DNA of 64,000 nt from Pelargonium nanum (GCA_036897485.1 JAYMTF010000043.1:1-64000); one strand, 5' to 3'; counted from the first letter of the stretch, positions 11,781-22,924 are shown. The notes: a model not told the origin generated them from the sequence alone. Program-made: numbers and translations.

Positions 11781-11985
11781 TACTCCTCCCATCCCAAAAT
11801 GAATGTTCAATTTCTCAATTTTGTAAATATTAAGGGTAAGTTAGTTATAACTTAGTTTTCTCCCTCATACCCTCGTATGCATATAGTGTAACAAACTCAA
11901 GTAATTCTAGCTAACTAATTTTGAGGGTATTCTTGGCGGTTCATGCATAATTAACTTCTAAAAAAGGAAAGTGAAAAAGGAGACA
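11781..11985. mobile_element. Decayed Stowaway MITE
   Basis: It begins 'tactcctcccatcccaaaat', the standard Stowaway terminus. The interior ('gttcatgcataattaactt') matches the better preserved copy at 42812-43040. The right terminus is degraded. Confidence 0.6.
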
Positions 11986-12289
11986 TGAAACTGTAAGCAG
12001 TAAGCTTGCTATATTTAGTGAGTCCCCATCCATTAGAGGTGAATCTTGTGGGGGCTAAAAGCACTAAGCTAAGCTTACCAGTAGCTGGAATTGTATCACT
12101 TACTACTAAGCCCCATGGTACCAGGACAATAATATTCCATACTTACAACTGCTGGCCTTGCCGGAGCTACAGTGTGCAGATCAACCACCGTGGGGCTCCG
12201 GCTGCACAACTGTAATGTGTATTCTCTGAACCAGGAGCATTAGCCCCAGTAATGTCCCTCCAAGACCAACTGCATCTCAGTTTCTGTGC

Positions 12290-12539
12290 TCAGACACAGG
12301 CTGGTACTTCTGATGGTGAGTAAATATTAACCACAGCCTGTTAACAATTAAATCAGCATTATCACTTTTGAACATCCAATTTCAAAAGTTACAAGATAAT
12401 AATAATAATAATGAAGAGAAATCTAGGCAATTGATTGGAGTGGTGATGGAACTGACCACGTAACCATGGGGAGACCAGGAGACAAGGTCATGGCCATTCT
12501 GATTGAACCAATCATAGCCAGTGGTTTCGAGGAATGTTG
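12290..12539 (-). CDS. Two candidate terminal exons of an unidentified gene
   Basis: On the minus strand, acceptor 'cttattttgcag' precedes an exon at 12539-12457 encoding TFLETTGYDWFNQNGHDLVS then WSPHGYV, ending at a GTCAGT donor. A second acceptor, 'taattgttaacag', precedes 12337-12290, encoding AVVNIYSPSEVPACV and a TGA stop. The exons join in phase 0 and both acceptors are pyrimidine-rich. I do not recognise the family, and no upstream exons could be joined with confidence. The plus strand is also open here (PGDKVMAILIEPIIASGFEE), so strand is uncertain. It may be a gene end, a gene relic or chance. Confidence 0.35.
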
Positions 12540-15500
12540 CTGCAAAATAAGAGAAGAAAAGGAGAGCACTAATGCTTGACTACTTTATGGTGTTTTCTAG
12601 CGGTTGTACTGTATTCTTCAAATCATCCCACATGAACTTCGATTTTATTTTATTTTGGCCAGTCAAAGAATTATTGGCTAAGAGTGAGCCAGTACCAATT
12701 AAATTGAACCAACTTATCAAAAGATTTGAGATCCATTAGGGCACTTCGTGCCAACAAATTCATTAGACCAAGTGTACGTGATAATTAATGAAGTGCTTTG
12801 TTGCACGGAATACAATAAAAAATGTAAAATAATATAATGTAATAAAAGAATTAAGACAAATCACTAATTAAATTAAGTAATTAATCAGCAAAAATAAATA
12901 TAATTTTTTTCCAACACAAACATGTAACAATCATGCAATTTTAGTCTACTACTACTACCATAAATTGTAAAATATAAACTTAGGATATATCGTAATTCCT
13001 ATATCATATTTCATCTTCCCTTCAACACAAATACGCGTATCCGAAAACGTGTTGATTTTATTTTCTTTCTATTTTTATCGTCTATATGCAATGTCGCGTG
13101 TTCCATACATATTTTTTGTGTATTTGTGCGTACCCGTATTCCGCATGAATCTAATACAAAAACACTGTGCTAATCAACGTAGCCGTGCAACATAGATGAG
13201 GTGTCGTATTCTTATTGGTCTGACTCACTCTTAAAGTTGATATTCTTTTTTGTCGTATATTGACTTTATTTTGATATGATTTAAATCCTAAATTGAGCAA
13301 ACCATGTCAGGAATCAAGAAAGTGGTATCGACGTATTATAGTAAGAATATGGTGAGTTTCTATATTTGTGTAAAGGGAAACAAAAACTGAAATTTACTCT
13401 ACGCCTTGGTCTGGTTCTTGTAATTTCATATATTAGATTTTTTTTGGCAAGGCAAAAAGCATGCAGTTTGTAATGGAGGGAAGATTTATAGTAAAGCATA
13501 TGTTAAAGGCTATTTCCTAGAAGTGATATAGGTAGCCACTTGCTATGAGAAGATTGTTCAGGATCGAGAAAAGCTTATGGCCTCATGGGCTTATCAACAT
13601 AATTGATTCCTTTTGAAACCTAAATCCAAATTACATCACTATTCTCTGTTCTTTTCCCCATGAACCCAGTCAAATTCGGATGTCACATAAATTGGCAGTT
13701 CTTGCTGTCAAATTAGAAAATGGATGATGTTTTTTTCAAGATAAGCAAGTTATAATGATATTTACGTGACATTAATAATATTCATATTTCACACACCACA
13801 TAGCGAAATGTTGAATTCATAATTTAGTATAACTTTTTGTCACACTCATCTACAAATATGTTATGGGTTGTCTAGTGACAATAGTACGCATAATGAAGCC
13901 TGCTGAAATATTTTGGCAACCTCAAGGTCGTTCGTTTAACCATTTTTAATTGAAAACCTAGAAATATAGTCAAATTATAATTGTTGCGTTCATTTAATTT
14001 TTTTTATAGAGGGCTTATTTGGAATTTAAAAAATCTATTAATGGCATTCAAATGTAATTTAAGAAATTGAGTATTTCAAATTCCAGGGGTGGTGGCATTT
14101 GAAATATAATTCATTGGGATTGAATTAACTCGCATTTCAGTAACTTCTATAAAAAATTAAATGAACGAACCTCTAGTGATGTAGCTTGGGGGCCTCCCCA
14201 GAGAATAAATAACAGAAAAAAATAAGAGTGTGTATAGCAGTACCAGTCAGCCTCTTGCGATGTCTGCCCAACTCATCACCACACATCTGCGTTGCACCAA
14301 GCCATTGTCCTCATCTATCCACAACCAAGCATTTAATCAGAAGAAGGTACTGCTAGTGTGCAAACATTAGTCGGATCAATAATCACCGTCAACCTAATAC
14401 GTTGTTTACACGATGCACCATTTTTTAAGCCTAACTTTTTAGGCGTTCATCAAGCTATGAGACCCTCTAGTGAACAAAAGGGAAATAATGCTACAGCCCC
14501 ACTCTGCTACAAAAGGCAATTTCTGGAGTGCAAGTCAAAGGCATTGTGACAAATCACCTATAATTGAAGGGACCAATATGCACTTGTCAGAGTGCGGGTC
14601 TGTACTTCAGGACTTAAGAGATACAGTCAAGAGGAAGAAGTACCTCCTAGTGTCTCCCCAGAGTTGGGCCTCCGTCATGTTATCAACAGGATACTTTCTG
14701 TAAGTTCGTATTTTAGTCTCATGTTGGTATCAATAAATAAAGATGGCAAAATCTCTCACTTGACCCTACATTTCATCTTTTAACGTGGATGTTGTGTGAT
14801 TTCTGTCACTCTTTCTCATTTATTTCCAAAGCACTAAGTTAGTTGGCATATTATTTCAAACTATTTTCTATTAAAAGAAAATAAGCTTCACTTCCTGTGA
14901 CAAGAAAAGGACTAAAAGACATAAATATAGAAAATGGTGTTTTCATGAGAACCAAAACATGAACCTCCTAAGATCTAGAAAAATAAAAAGAGAGTGATCA
15001 ACCTGTTCATGATTTTTTTGGAAAATAAGAATAAGATCATTAAAGATCTAATCATAAGATGCCATTCTCATCTAACGTACCAGCTAATGGATTCCACATT
15101 CTTCCACTCTAACCACGATTTGAACTACAAAGGGGAGACATATCCCCTCAAGTAGATGGTTACCTGCAAGGAAGAGAGACCCCTCATGTAATTTACGGTA
15201 ATCGAGGTTTACAATTTCGGATTTGATATCTCAGTTAGGGTTAATAAGGTCCAACCAAAATCCATAATAGGCCAGATACAACCAACTAGTTTTGATCAAG
15301 ACTTGTCAAAGCTTAGAACTGATGTCTGTCTAAATTACATGCCATGCAAAATTCTTAAAACCCTAAGTGCAAAAATCTATGGAGATTTCAACCAAACAGT
15401 GTCAACATCTATCATTTCCATATACATATTATTTTCTATTCATAATTAATTATGTTCAACCTTACCAATGGTATTGAGTTATTTGTGCTCTCTCTTTCAT

Positions 15501-16885
15501 TATGAACAACCTTTCTCAGACAAGTGTTTGTTTAGTGAAGGATGCCACTCTTGCCTTTGTCTCTAAGCTAAAAGCCTTTTCTCTTTTCACATGTCATTCT
15601 TGTTTGCGGAGATGTTTATGGGGCACACTGGGATTCGACTAGGTAAACGGTCTAGGTCCAGCCGGGTTTTATACAGAAACCCCATTTCTGATCCAGAGAA
15701 TGTGAATATGACAGATTAACAAGGAAAACAACTTGACTACACATGGACATTTTACTGTCCCACAACAACAAAAAATACAAGGATTGTACATGAGGTCATA
15801 GAGCCTCTTCTGGTAACTACTTGATAGTGGTTTAGATCAGAAAAGTGAAATAAATACTAATAATATTTTCTCCTGAAAATATGAACAATCAGTAATCACA
15901 AATCAACAAAAGAAAGTACATCTAGGTCTCAGGCTCTTGGACCATACACCATGGAAAGAGGACCAATAAGGCTTATTAATTGCAATCATTTACTTTATAA
16001 TGCACTATACAAGTGAAAACAATTGTTTGAAGTATAAGTTTAGTCATACCCTTGGTGGCATATCAGATCCTGTTGAAGACTGAATTCTCTGCAACATAGT
16101 TAGGCTTTGGCATGTAAGAACTTCATGTACATTCAGTTACTTTTTCATGTTTAAGTTGGCTGCAAACACAACATTAACAGAAGTGAAATACCTATTTAAA
16201 CACTAAATATAAAGGTGTTGTTTTAAAAGGCTTTCACAGTTTATACAAAATATCATGATCCTTTCAGCCAGAAATCTGCCACCAGGTGTTAATCAACCAA
16301 AACACATTGTGCATCATAACCTTTCGTATACAAATGATGAAGATACTTAATCCAAAGGAGTCGAACAAAATATTCTCTCAGGTCCCATTGTTCAATAAGG
16401 TAACTCCCTGACAAAAATATAACTACAATTTATATCAGAATGAAAGATCAATCCTAACTCATAAAGAATGTGCAAGTGAATAAACATGCCTATAAACAGT
16501 CAATGTGACTATCATGTATAATATTGTATCCAAGTATAGGTAACTGTTGTGATGAATGCTAACGAAAAAACCATCACCCTGCAACCGACTTTGCTCATGA
16601 ACGTGACTTAACCACTTTCGATAGAGTGACAGCCTTTGGGATAAGGTCCCACTCTCCATTTGGCAACGTGATATGATCTTGACAAGAGTAGCCAACCAAA
16701 ATCTTGTACCTATCTCTCTGTTCCTCTCTACCCACATTTATCTCAGATTATTGAGTGCTTACAAGAACTATTTAATCTATTATTATAAGAAGCTCTGCAG
16801 CTAATTATGAAAAGGAGCACCTCTCACATCCTCCCCTCGCTACCAAAGTAATCAAAGCTCAAGTTTTGTGAAGACAGTTATCAAG
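12540..16885. other. Intergenic region upstream of LAZY1 with possible gene relics
   Basis: Mostly AT-rich and non-coding. At 14260-14346 (+) an ATG opens a short frame, MSAQLITTHLRCTKPL..., ending before AAGAAG|GTACTG, like a first exon. At 14440-14700 a region with protein-like frames on both strands ends in a good plus-strand donor (CTTTCT|GTAAGT), encoding YSQEEEVPPSVSPELGLRHV. Neither could be assigned. The LAZY1 leader probably occupies about 16700-16885. Confidence 0.4.
13985..14170. mobile_element. MITE with about 25-bp terminal inverted repeats
   Basis: The left end 'gttcatttaattttttttat' matches the reverse complement of the right end ('ataaaaaattaaatgaac'). The interior is AT-rich and non-coding. 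The superfamily is not certain (PIF/Harbinger-like by the GTTC/TTTAA-rich end). Confidence 0.5.
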
Positions 16886-19328
16886 ATGAAGGTTGACTCC
16901 TTACACAGAAATACTTGGGAAAAACACTTCATCCTCTTTACAACTTAACATTTTTATCTCTTTGTTGCAGTTACTCGGTTGGATGCACCGAAAGTTTCGA
17001 CAAAATAGCAATGAAACATTCAAGGAATTTGGTATCGGTAAGTCATGTGAGGCTAAACACATTTAGTTCTGACACTGTTCCGATATGTGCCATTTGCCCA
17101 TAGTCAATTAAGATCATGTGTTCACTTTAGGGATTAAGTTAAACAGTACAGGCTCACATCTATTGGGATCCCTGCAACTTACAACCAAGAAGAATAACTC
17201 AGTGTACACTTCAATATATCTAATATATGAGTTCAAAATCACAACTGATCTTCGAGCCACATGCTATTATGACTGGAATGCATTCCTAGACTGCCAAAAA
17301 CAACATTACATTTTTCACTAGTCAGCCTCGTTATCATCCGAATTCTTTTAAAGCTTTCTTGTGTCAAGACACTCTTGTACTTGTCTTTCAGGGCAACCAT
17401 CACTTGAAGAGCAATACTACTATCCAAAGCCACACTATGGCACCAGTCCCTTCAGGCAAGACACAAGAGACCATCGTCGGAAGTCTTTTGCTGGCTTAGG
17501 AACACCAAGAGAAGAAGACTATGGAGAAGAAGAATTCTCAGCCACAGCATCTGAGCTATTCCATGGATTCCTTGCAATTGGAACCCTTGGTTCAGACCCA
17601 GCTATCACAGACCCATCTACACCAACATTTTCCATCTCTATTGAGAATATAACAGGAAAAGAAACTGAAGCAACAGAGAATGAACTGAAGCTCATTAATG
17701 ATGAGTTGGAGAAGGTTCTGGTAGCTGAAGCAAAAGAAAATGGTTGTAGTGACTCATCCAGAAGAAACAGTCATGTTAGTACTGGGAGAAACAGTCATGT
17801 CAGTGCTGGAAGAAACAGTCATGTCAGCACTGGGAGAAGCAGCCATGGTAGTACAATTACACTTAGTGGCAAACCAAACGAAGGCTTAGAGATCAATGGA
17901 AATGGAACTTCAGTTTGCCCACTCCAGGAATATCTTTTTGGGTCGGCAATTGAATTGTCGGAGACAACAGCAGTAGCAAAGAAGGAACACAGGACTTCGC
18001 TTGGGGAGCTGTTCCAGAAGAGTAAAATAGCAGAGGAGAACTTTGGAATCAAATGTGAGAGGGATGAAAAGCGAACAGAGAAGGAACCAGATAAATCTGC
18101 AGTGCAACTCATGAAAAAGATACTGAAGAAAAAAATGATGCATGCTTCTTCTAGGAACTCTTCTACAACTGCTGACTCTGCTTCAGCTGAAACAAAATTG
18201 CATAAGGTACTTGAAATATTATTCTTACTTCTGCATTGAACTATTTCTTAGTTGTTTTCACCAGCATTATGCTAAGAAATACATGATACAGTATAGTGAA
18301 GGTCCTGTCGGTAAACCGTCAAATAATTTGTAGCCATAGTATTTTATATAAAAAGTAAAGTTTTGTAACTGAAACTTGTCCTCGTGATATTCATGAGATG
18401 GGCCATAAAGATAATAAACTGACTGGTCAACTAATCAGCCCAATGTTTCTATGTTTCCCTGTTTAATTACATTTTTTTCTTAACCTCTAAAAGTATTTTA
18501 TACTTAATGAGAGCATGATTATTTAAATTATGAACTTCCATTCAAGTTTCTTTTTTCTATGACGTGTGGTGTGTAGATCCTTCATATGTTCCACAAAAAA
18601 GTTCATCCTGAAAGCTCAACAACTACGCAAAAGCTCGACAAGCACCAGAAGATAGAGAAGAAAAGGAATGTATCTTATGATGGGGGGCACAACGCTGGAA
18701 GCCAGATGTTCCATGATGAAGACATTGTAATATTTCCTCAAGAATCCCTCGACAAGGAAAGCATGCAATGCTACAATAGCCAATCCTATCCAACCCATTT
18801 TGCTCCTAGCGGCAGCAATTCAAATGGAAATACAGAGTACTGGATCAAAACAGACGCAGACTGTAAGTCCACATGCATTCCCCATCTCCAAAAATGTACT
18901 ATGGAATCCCAACTGGAATTCTCGGATGTTGTGCCCATCATAATCCACATCAAACTTCTCTACACCTTGATTTAATTAGAGCATAATTCTCCCGTCTGAT
19001 AACAGAACTCATAATCAAGAGGTCTATACAGAGAAGATTATAGTGGCTTTTCATTTTTCAAGGGGTCATGGTGCTACTTGACTTGAGCAAAAAATATATC
19101 TCATAAGCATGGTAGCATCAAGCATGTCTATTTCATGGCAAACCTGCATACACACATATCAACTTACAAACAGACCTATTTCAATTCAAAACCGAGTCTT
19201 GAAGCTATAAAAGGCATGCTGCATACCTACTTGCATAAATATTTAAATATATAGCTTTTAATTTTTACTATTAATTTTGCTGACACAGTTCTATGGTTTC
19301 CATTGTAGACCTAGTCTTGGAGCTCTAA
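16886..19328 (+). CDS. LAZY1: LAZY1, IGT-family gravitropism protein
   Basis: Five coding exons: 16886-16891 (only ATGAAG), 16971-17037, 17392-18206, 18577-18862 and 19309-19328, with consistent phases, give 397 residues. Family motifs are in order: LLGWMHRKFRQNS (3-15), GFLAIGTLG (83-91, the IGT signature), the PATPTF-like segment DPSTPTFSISIENIT and ELKLINDELEKVL. KLHKILHMFHKKVHPE then spans the exon 3-4 junction, and the C-terminal YLVLEL is split across exons 4 and 5. LAZY1 acts in gravity signalling upstream of polar auxin transport and sets shoot and branch angle; in characterised plants it is found at the plasma membrane and nucleus. The six-base first coding exon is characteristic of the family. 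Oddities are a repeat in exon 3 and a relic of exon 5 near 19191. Confidence 0.95.
17763..17858 (+). repeat. In-frame 24-bp coding minisatellite in LAZY1
   Basis: Four tandem 24-bp units encode RNSHVSTG, RNSHVSAG, RNSHVSTG and RSSHGSTI (residues about 149-180). The first three are nearly identical in DNA; the fourth is diverged. The tract is rich in Ser, Arg and His and lies between conserved LAZY1 regions, so it probably forms a flexible linker. Confidence 0.92.
19191..19217 (+). pseudogene. Decayed second copy of the LAZY1 last coding exon
   Basis: The stretch 'agtcttgaagctataaaagg' around 19195-19214 matches the true exon 5 and its stop region, 'agtcttggagctctaaaagg' (about 19313-19332), with two differences. 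No AG acceptor lies directly before it, so it should not be spliced in. It is about 117 bp upstream of the real exon. Confidence 0.6.
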
Positions 19329-21010
19329 AAGGCGGCAAGAGCAGGAGCAGAAGCAGTCAAGTCCAACTTCAAATAAGCTAGAAATATTATCATGTTTGAA
19401 AGGGTCCACTTATTAGTGATTATCCTATTAGTGTGTGAACTACTGTATTATGTTATGAAGAGCTTGGATGGAATAAATAATCATAAGAGGCACTCCTCTT
19501 ATGTGTGAGTAATTAATGCAGAATATAAATCAAATAATCAATAACTGTTGTGTAATTATATTTTATTATTTCAGGATATTATAAAAAGCTATAAGCATCC
19601 GAATACACTACCATTAGAAATCTTATTGTGCCTAGAAAATTAGTCATTTCTAAAATGATGAGTACAATGGTGCAGAGTCGCCTTAAAGCTACCGGTTATG
19701 GGCATAAATGACCAGACTGGTAACCTGACAGAAAGAGTGGTGAACATCATGCACTAGTTTGAGACAGACATGCAACAGTGCTTCCCAAAGTGTCTTCATT
19801 ATTACTTCATGTGTTACACTATAGAACATGTTTGGCTGCTCTAATATAGTATATAAATAAAGGATTACATAGAACAAGACCCAATGTGTATCTTCTCAAT
19901 ATAACACAACGCAGCGTGGATATAACTATCATGATGTAAGGTTGTTGCCTTGTGACTTTAAGGTCGCCGTTTTAAGTAAAGGAAATAGTCTATGTGCAAA
20001 AGCAAAGGTAAGATTGCGTATGTAAATGATCATACCTCATACACCAGGTTGTTTTAGTTTGGATGTTTAAGTTGGGACATAACTATGATGCTCAACCGCA
20101 GACTACAATACGGTATCAAGGTTTTTCTAATTCACAACTCCACCCACCTCCACGTCTATGATAGATCCAAAACCATGACATAAGCTAAAGGTTTAGAACA
20201 GCATCCTTATGGGCCGTGCATATTAAGGATTTGATAACCTTGGACAAACAAACTATCTTAATAGTCTCAAATCAATTTGGTGACCAAACCTCATCTAACA
20301 TAAAAAGCACAAAAGTGACCAAATAATTCTCAAATAAGTTGATCAATCAAGCAATTGTGTGAAATTGCATCATGCTATGTCCCAAAATTTTGAGGACTAA
20401 ACCATCTCACTAGTCTCAAAACAATTGCGACAAAACCTTCACATGCATTAATAGCACAGATGTGACCAAATAGTTCTCAAACGATTGAGCTGATCAATCA
20501 CACTAACGATCGGAAATACCAAACACAAACACTCAAAAGGAAATAAAATCACAACAAAACAATCAGTGACCAAACCTTAACGTACATTAATAGCAGAAAC
20601 GTTACCGAGTAGTCCTCCAGCGAACCAATCAATCAAACAACACAAAAACTAACGGATCAAAGAGCAGATACTGGCATTCAAACGGAAATAATCGGAAAAG
20701 ATTAGAGAATTAAACTGTTAATTGCTGAGAAAATGTAGCAAAAGAAGATGTGCTTGAATTTTTCGATTTCCTGTAGGTTGCATGAAATTGAGAATTGCTT
20801 CTCTCGTTTGAAGAAGAAGAAATTTGAAGAACTTGCCTGAGAGATGGATTAGCAGAATCTGGCGCCTCCGTCGTAGCTATCTGGAAGCGAGGGAAGAGAA
20901 ATCGAAAGTTGGAAATTGAACTCGCAAAATAATAGTGGCATTTTGGTAATTTGATGAAGGCCCATGTATGCGAGAGCAAGGCTTGAGTTTGCTTTTTGTG
21001 TTTCTTTTTT
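19329..21010. other. Spacer between LAZY1 and U5, possible minus-strand transcript start
   Basis: There is no supported gene. The 3' UTR of LAZY1 presumably runs to about 19470. At 20700-20960 the minus strand reads like a pyrimidine-rich plant leader ('ttcgatttctcttccctcgc' then 'ccatctctcag' before GCAAGT), which could be the 5' exon of a divergent non-coding transcript. No coding frame of note is present. Confidence 0.4.
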
Positions 21011-21060
21011 GTCCCACATCGGAAATTTTGAGGGAAGAGAAGCGGAGGTGAGTTATATAA
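21011..21060 (+). promoter_or_regulatory. snRNA promoter: USE and TATA box
   Basis: The upstream sequence element GTCCCACATCG is at 21011-21021, matching the plant consensus RTCCCACATCG. A TATA box (TTATATAA) is at 21053-21060. The spacing of 31 bp fits the four-helical-turn arrangement of RNA polymerase II snRNA genes, as expected for U5 and unlike U6. Confidence 0.9.
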
Positions 21061-21091
21061 ACAACCGAGCCAGCAGTGTAGAAAATCACGC

Positions 21092-21208
21092 AGCCGCGCC
21101 ATGAGCACAAAGCGAACTATTCTTTCGCCTTTTACTAAAGAATACCGTGTGCTCGTGGCTCATAGCGGCATACCATAATTTTTTGAATGGGTCCCATTGT
21201 GGACCCTA
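21092..21208 (+). ncRNA. U5: U5 spliceosomal snRNA
   Basis: The invariant U5 loop 1 region (CGCCTTTTACT) is closed by the stem ATTCTTT/AAAGAAT at about 21119-21144. Outer pairing GAGCAC/GTGCTC, GCC/GGC and GCCGC/GCGGC builds the long U5 stem I. An Sm site (AATTTTTTG, about 21177-21185) and a terminal hairpin GGGTCC-loop-GGACCC (21189-21206) follow. U5 loop 1 aligns the exon ends during splicing. The exact 5' end is uncertain by a few bases (about 21086-21092). All promoter, structural and 3' signals are present, so the locus looks functional. Confidence 0.93.
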
Positions 21209-21221
21209 CAATTTAGTACAA
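21209..21221 (+). terminator. Plant snRNA 3' box
   Basis: CA-ATTT-AGTACAA fits the plant snRNA 3'-end signal CA(N)3-10AGTNNAA and lies immediately after the U5 terminal hairpin. It directs 3'-end formation of polymerase II snRNA transcripts. Confidence 0.85.
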
Positions 21222-21306
21222 ATTTTGAATCAATTAACCTAATCTTTTTATTCCTTATTAGTACATTTAATACTCATACCCTATCTAACATTAATCTTAA
21301 ATTAGG

Positions 21307-21598
21307 ATATCAACAGTGCCTATGGTGAATCGAATTTGAGACACTGCGGTGCTTAAGTGGTGTTACCCCTTGGCTCGTGCCTACGGTGAATCGAATTTGA
21401 GACACTATGGTGCCTAAGTGGTGTTACCCCTTGGCTCGTGGGTTGTTGGTAGCCTTACCTTCTTTGATTTACGTATTCCAAACTAGGATACCAACAGTGT
21501 CCACGGTGACTTGAATCTGAGACACTACGGTGCTTAAGTGGTGTGCTTGGCTCGTGGGTTGTTGGTAACCTTGCCTTCTTTGATTTACGTCTTGTAGG
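21307..21598 (+). repeat. Three-copy tandem repeat downstream of U5
   Basis: A unit of about 62 bp ('ggtgaatcgaatttgagaca' through 'ttggctcgtg') is present twice (from about 21307 and 21379). A third, longer copy from about 21500 also repeats the following 'ggttgttggta...tttgatttacgt' segment. The period is irregular and the origin unknown; it is not recognisably tRNA-derived. Confidence 0.8.
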
Positions 21599-21865
21599 TG
21601 AAGGACTTGATTTGGAAAAATAGTTGTCAACTTTAGTGTTCGGAACCATAATTGTTATTGAATTTTCGTTTTTTGATCTGAATGGTCCGATAGTTTATAT
21701 TCGGGTTAAAAAAAGTTCACCAAGTTGGATCTGTTTTCCCCACATAGTTTCTACATTATATATAGTTGAATTCTCTTTCAATTTTGTACTGTTAAGTCCT
21801 ACACCACATTACTTCCGAAAAACCAAAAAAAAGTCTCACACTATGTTACATATCATTGTCCTTAA

Positions 21866-21935
21866 AACGATTCGAACACAAAATCTTTGCTTAGAGAAAC
21901 CGAACTCTTAACCACTCGACCATAAGTTCTCATCT
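21866..21935 (-). mobile_element. tRNA-related SINE-like fragment
   Basis: The reverse complement reads 'tatggtcgagtggttaag' (A-box-like) then 'gtgttcgaatcg' (B-box-like), the internal polymerase III promoter arrangement of tRNA-derived SINEs. The spacing is right, but the tail and target duplication were not found and it does not fold as a tRNA. Confidence 0.45.
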
Positions 21936-22050
21936 TGGTAAGTGAAAAACAAAAAGAACAATATATTATGCAACTACAAATTGCACAAACCAACCATCAT
22001 AAGTTGGTGTATTACACATAGAAATGAAAGAAACTCAAAAAAGCCTTAGG

Positions 22051-22662
22051 CTAGTTAGATATGTACATCCACCACTTGTACAGAGCAAACCCATAAACAG
22101 TAGTGTAAAGAACCACTCTCACAGGATATGCCCCAAACCTGCACAAGAGGATATTTTCAAAATCACCGAAACACAGCTGTATATAAATACGAATTTCATG
22201 TCAGAGAACTTGGTGAATAGAGCTGACAATTCGTGTCTTAACATACTACACGACATGAAATAAACGTGTTTGAGCTAGCTAGTTTTGTAACTGTGCCGTG
22301 TTTAATTGGTTGAGCCTCAAAAACACGTGTACATGATTCAATATGAGTCATCTACCACATTATAAACTTCCAACACGACATGTTACGTTTTCAAAATCCA
22401 AAACTTACCGAGAAAAGAAGAAAGATGGTCGGGCGGAAGCCGATCTAGCCAAATCTTGGGGAGAAACCGGATAGCACCAACGGGAGAAATCGCGATTAAA
22501 GAAATCCCAATCGGGCAAAAGGAGACCGGCGATTCCCACCATGCCCACCACGTAAGTAACCATCATCTTCCTCAAGGACTGCGTGTACAGACCAACCACC
22601 ACCATAATGGCGGCAAGCCAAACCAGGCATGATCGTAGAACGGCGTCGTTTGCCGAGGGCAT
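22051..22662 (-). CDS. DTM1: Signal peptidase complex-like protein (SPCS1/DTM1-like)
   Basis: Two coding exons, 22662-22409 and 22138-22051, join in phase 2 to give 113 residues. Two hydrophobic segments (about 9-26 and 35-49) are separated by a short basic loop, the hairpin topology of the signal peptidase 12 kDa subunit. LLPDWDFFNRDFSRW and the exon 2 sequence FGAYPVRVVLYTTVYGFALY-KWW match plant DTM1-type proteins. DTM1 in rice is an ER membrane protein needed for tapetum degeneration; a role here is inferred by homology. A 5' UTR exon (about 23690-23404, then 22683-22663) is joined by an intron (CAG|GTAACT ... TTTGTGCAG). The donor after exon 1 overlaps an in-frame TAA, so retaining intron 1 would give an 85-residue product. 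Confidence 0.86.
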
Positions 22663-22924
22663 TATCAAAGAATAGGCCTAGACCTGCACAAACCAGAGGC
22701 CAGAATCTATGATCACACTTCTGTAATGAACAATAAATTAGATGATTCAGTAAGTAAATGAAAGCTTGGCGCCCAACTAACTGCCTTTATTATGATTATA
22801 ATAGCACACAATTCGGGTTTTGGGACGGGTTCATCTTACAAAGTTAATTCAAATTAACAGCAGATAATTTATGATCCAAAATATGAAAGTTCAAAAACTT
22901 AATTAGCTTATTCAAAATATAAAA

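Larger units (their letters stand above)
7275..12289. other. Long intergenic region with hAT-like and Stowaway remnants
   Basis: No coding exon could be supported. About 7960-8385 and 10425-10620 contain 'aacccgcac / gggttcgggt' phrases ending in 'ttgccaactcta'-type termini, typical of decayed hAT-like MITEs. A perfect palindrome, ACAGTGTA-GT-TACACTGT, lies at 8484-8501. A TA microsatellite lies near 9230-9247. Short open frames near 8540 and 10001 match nothing I know. Confidence 0.5.

Noticed and set aside
20710-21108. 132-codon minus-strand open frame across the U5 promoter and 5' end
   Set aside because: It overlaps the U5 promoter and start on the opposite strand, has no recognisable domain and low-quality composition. 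The snRNA signals explain the sequence.
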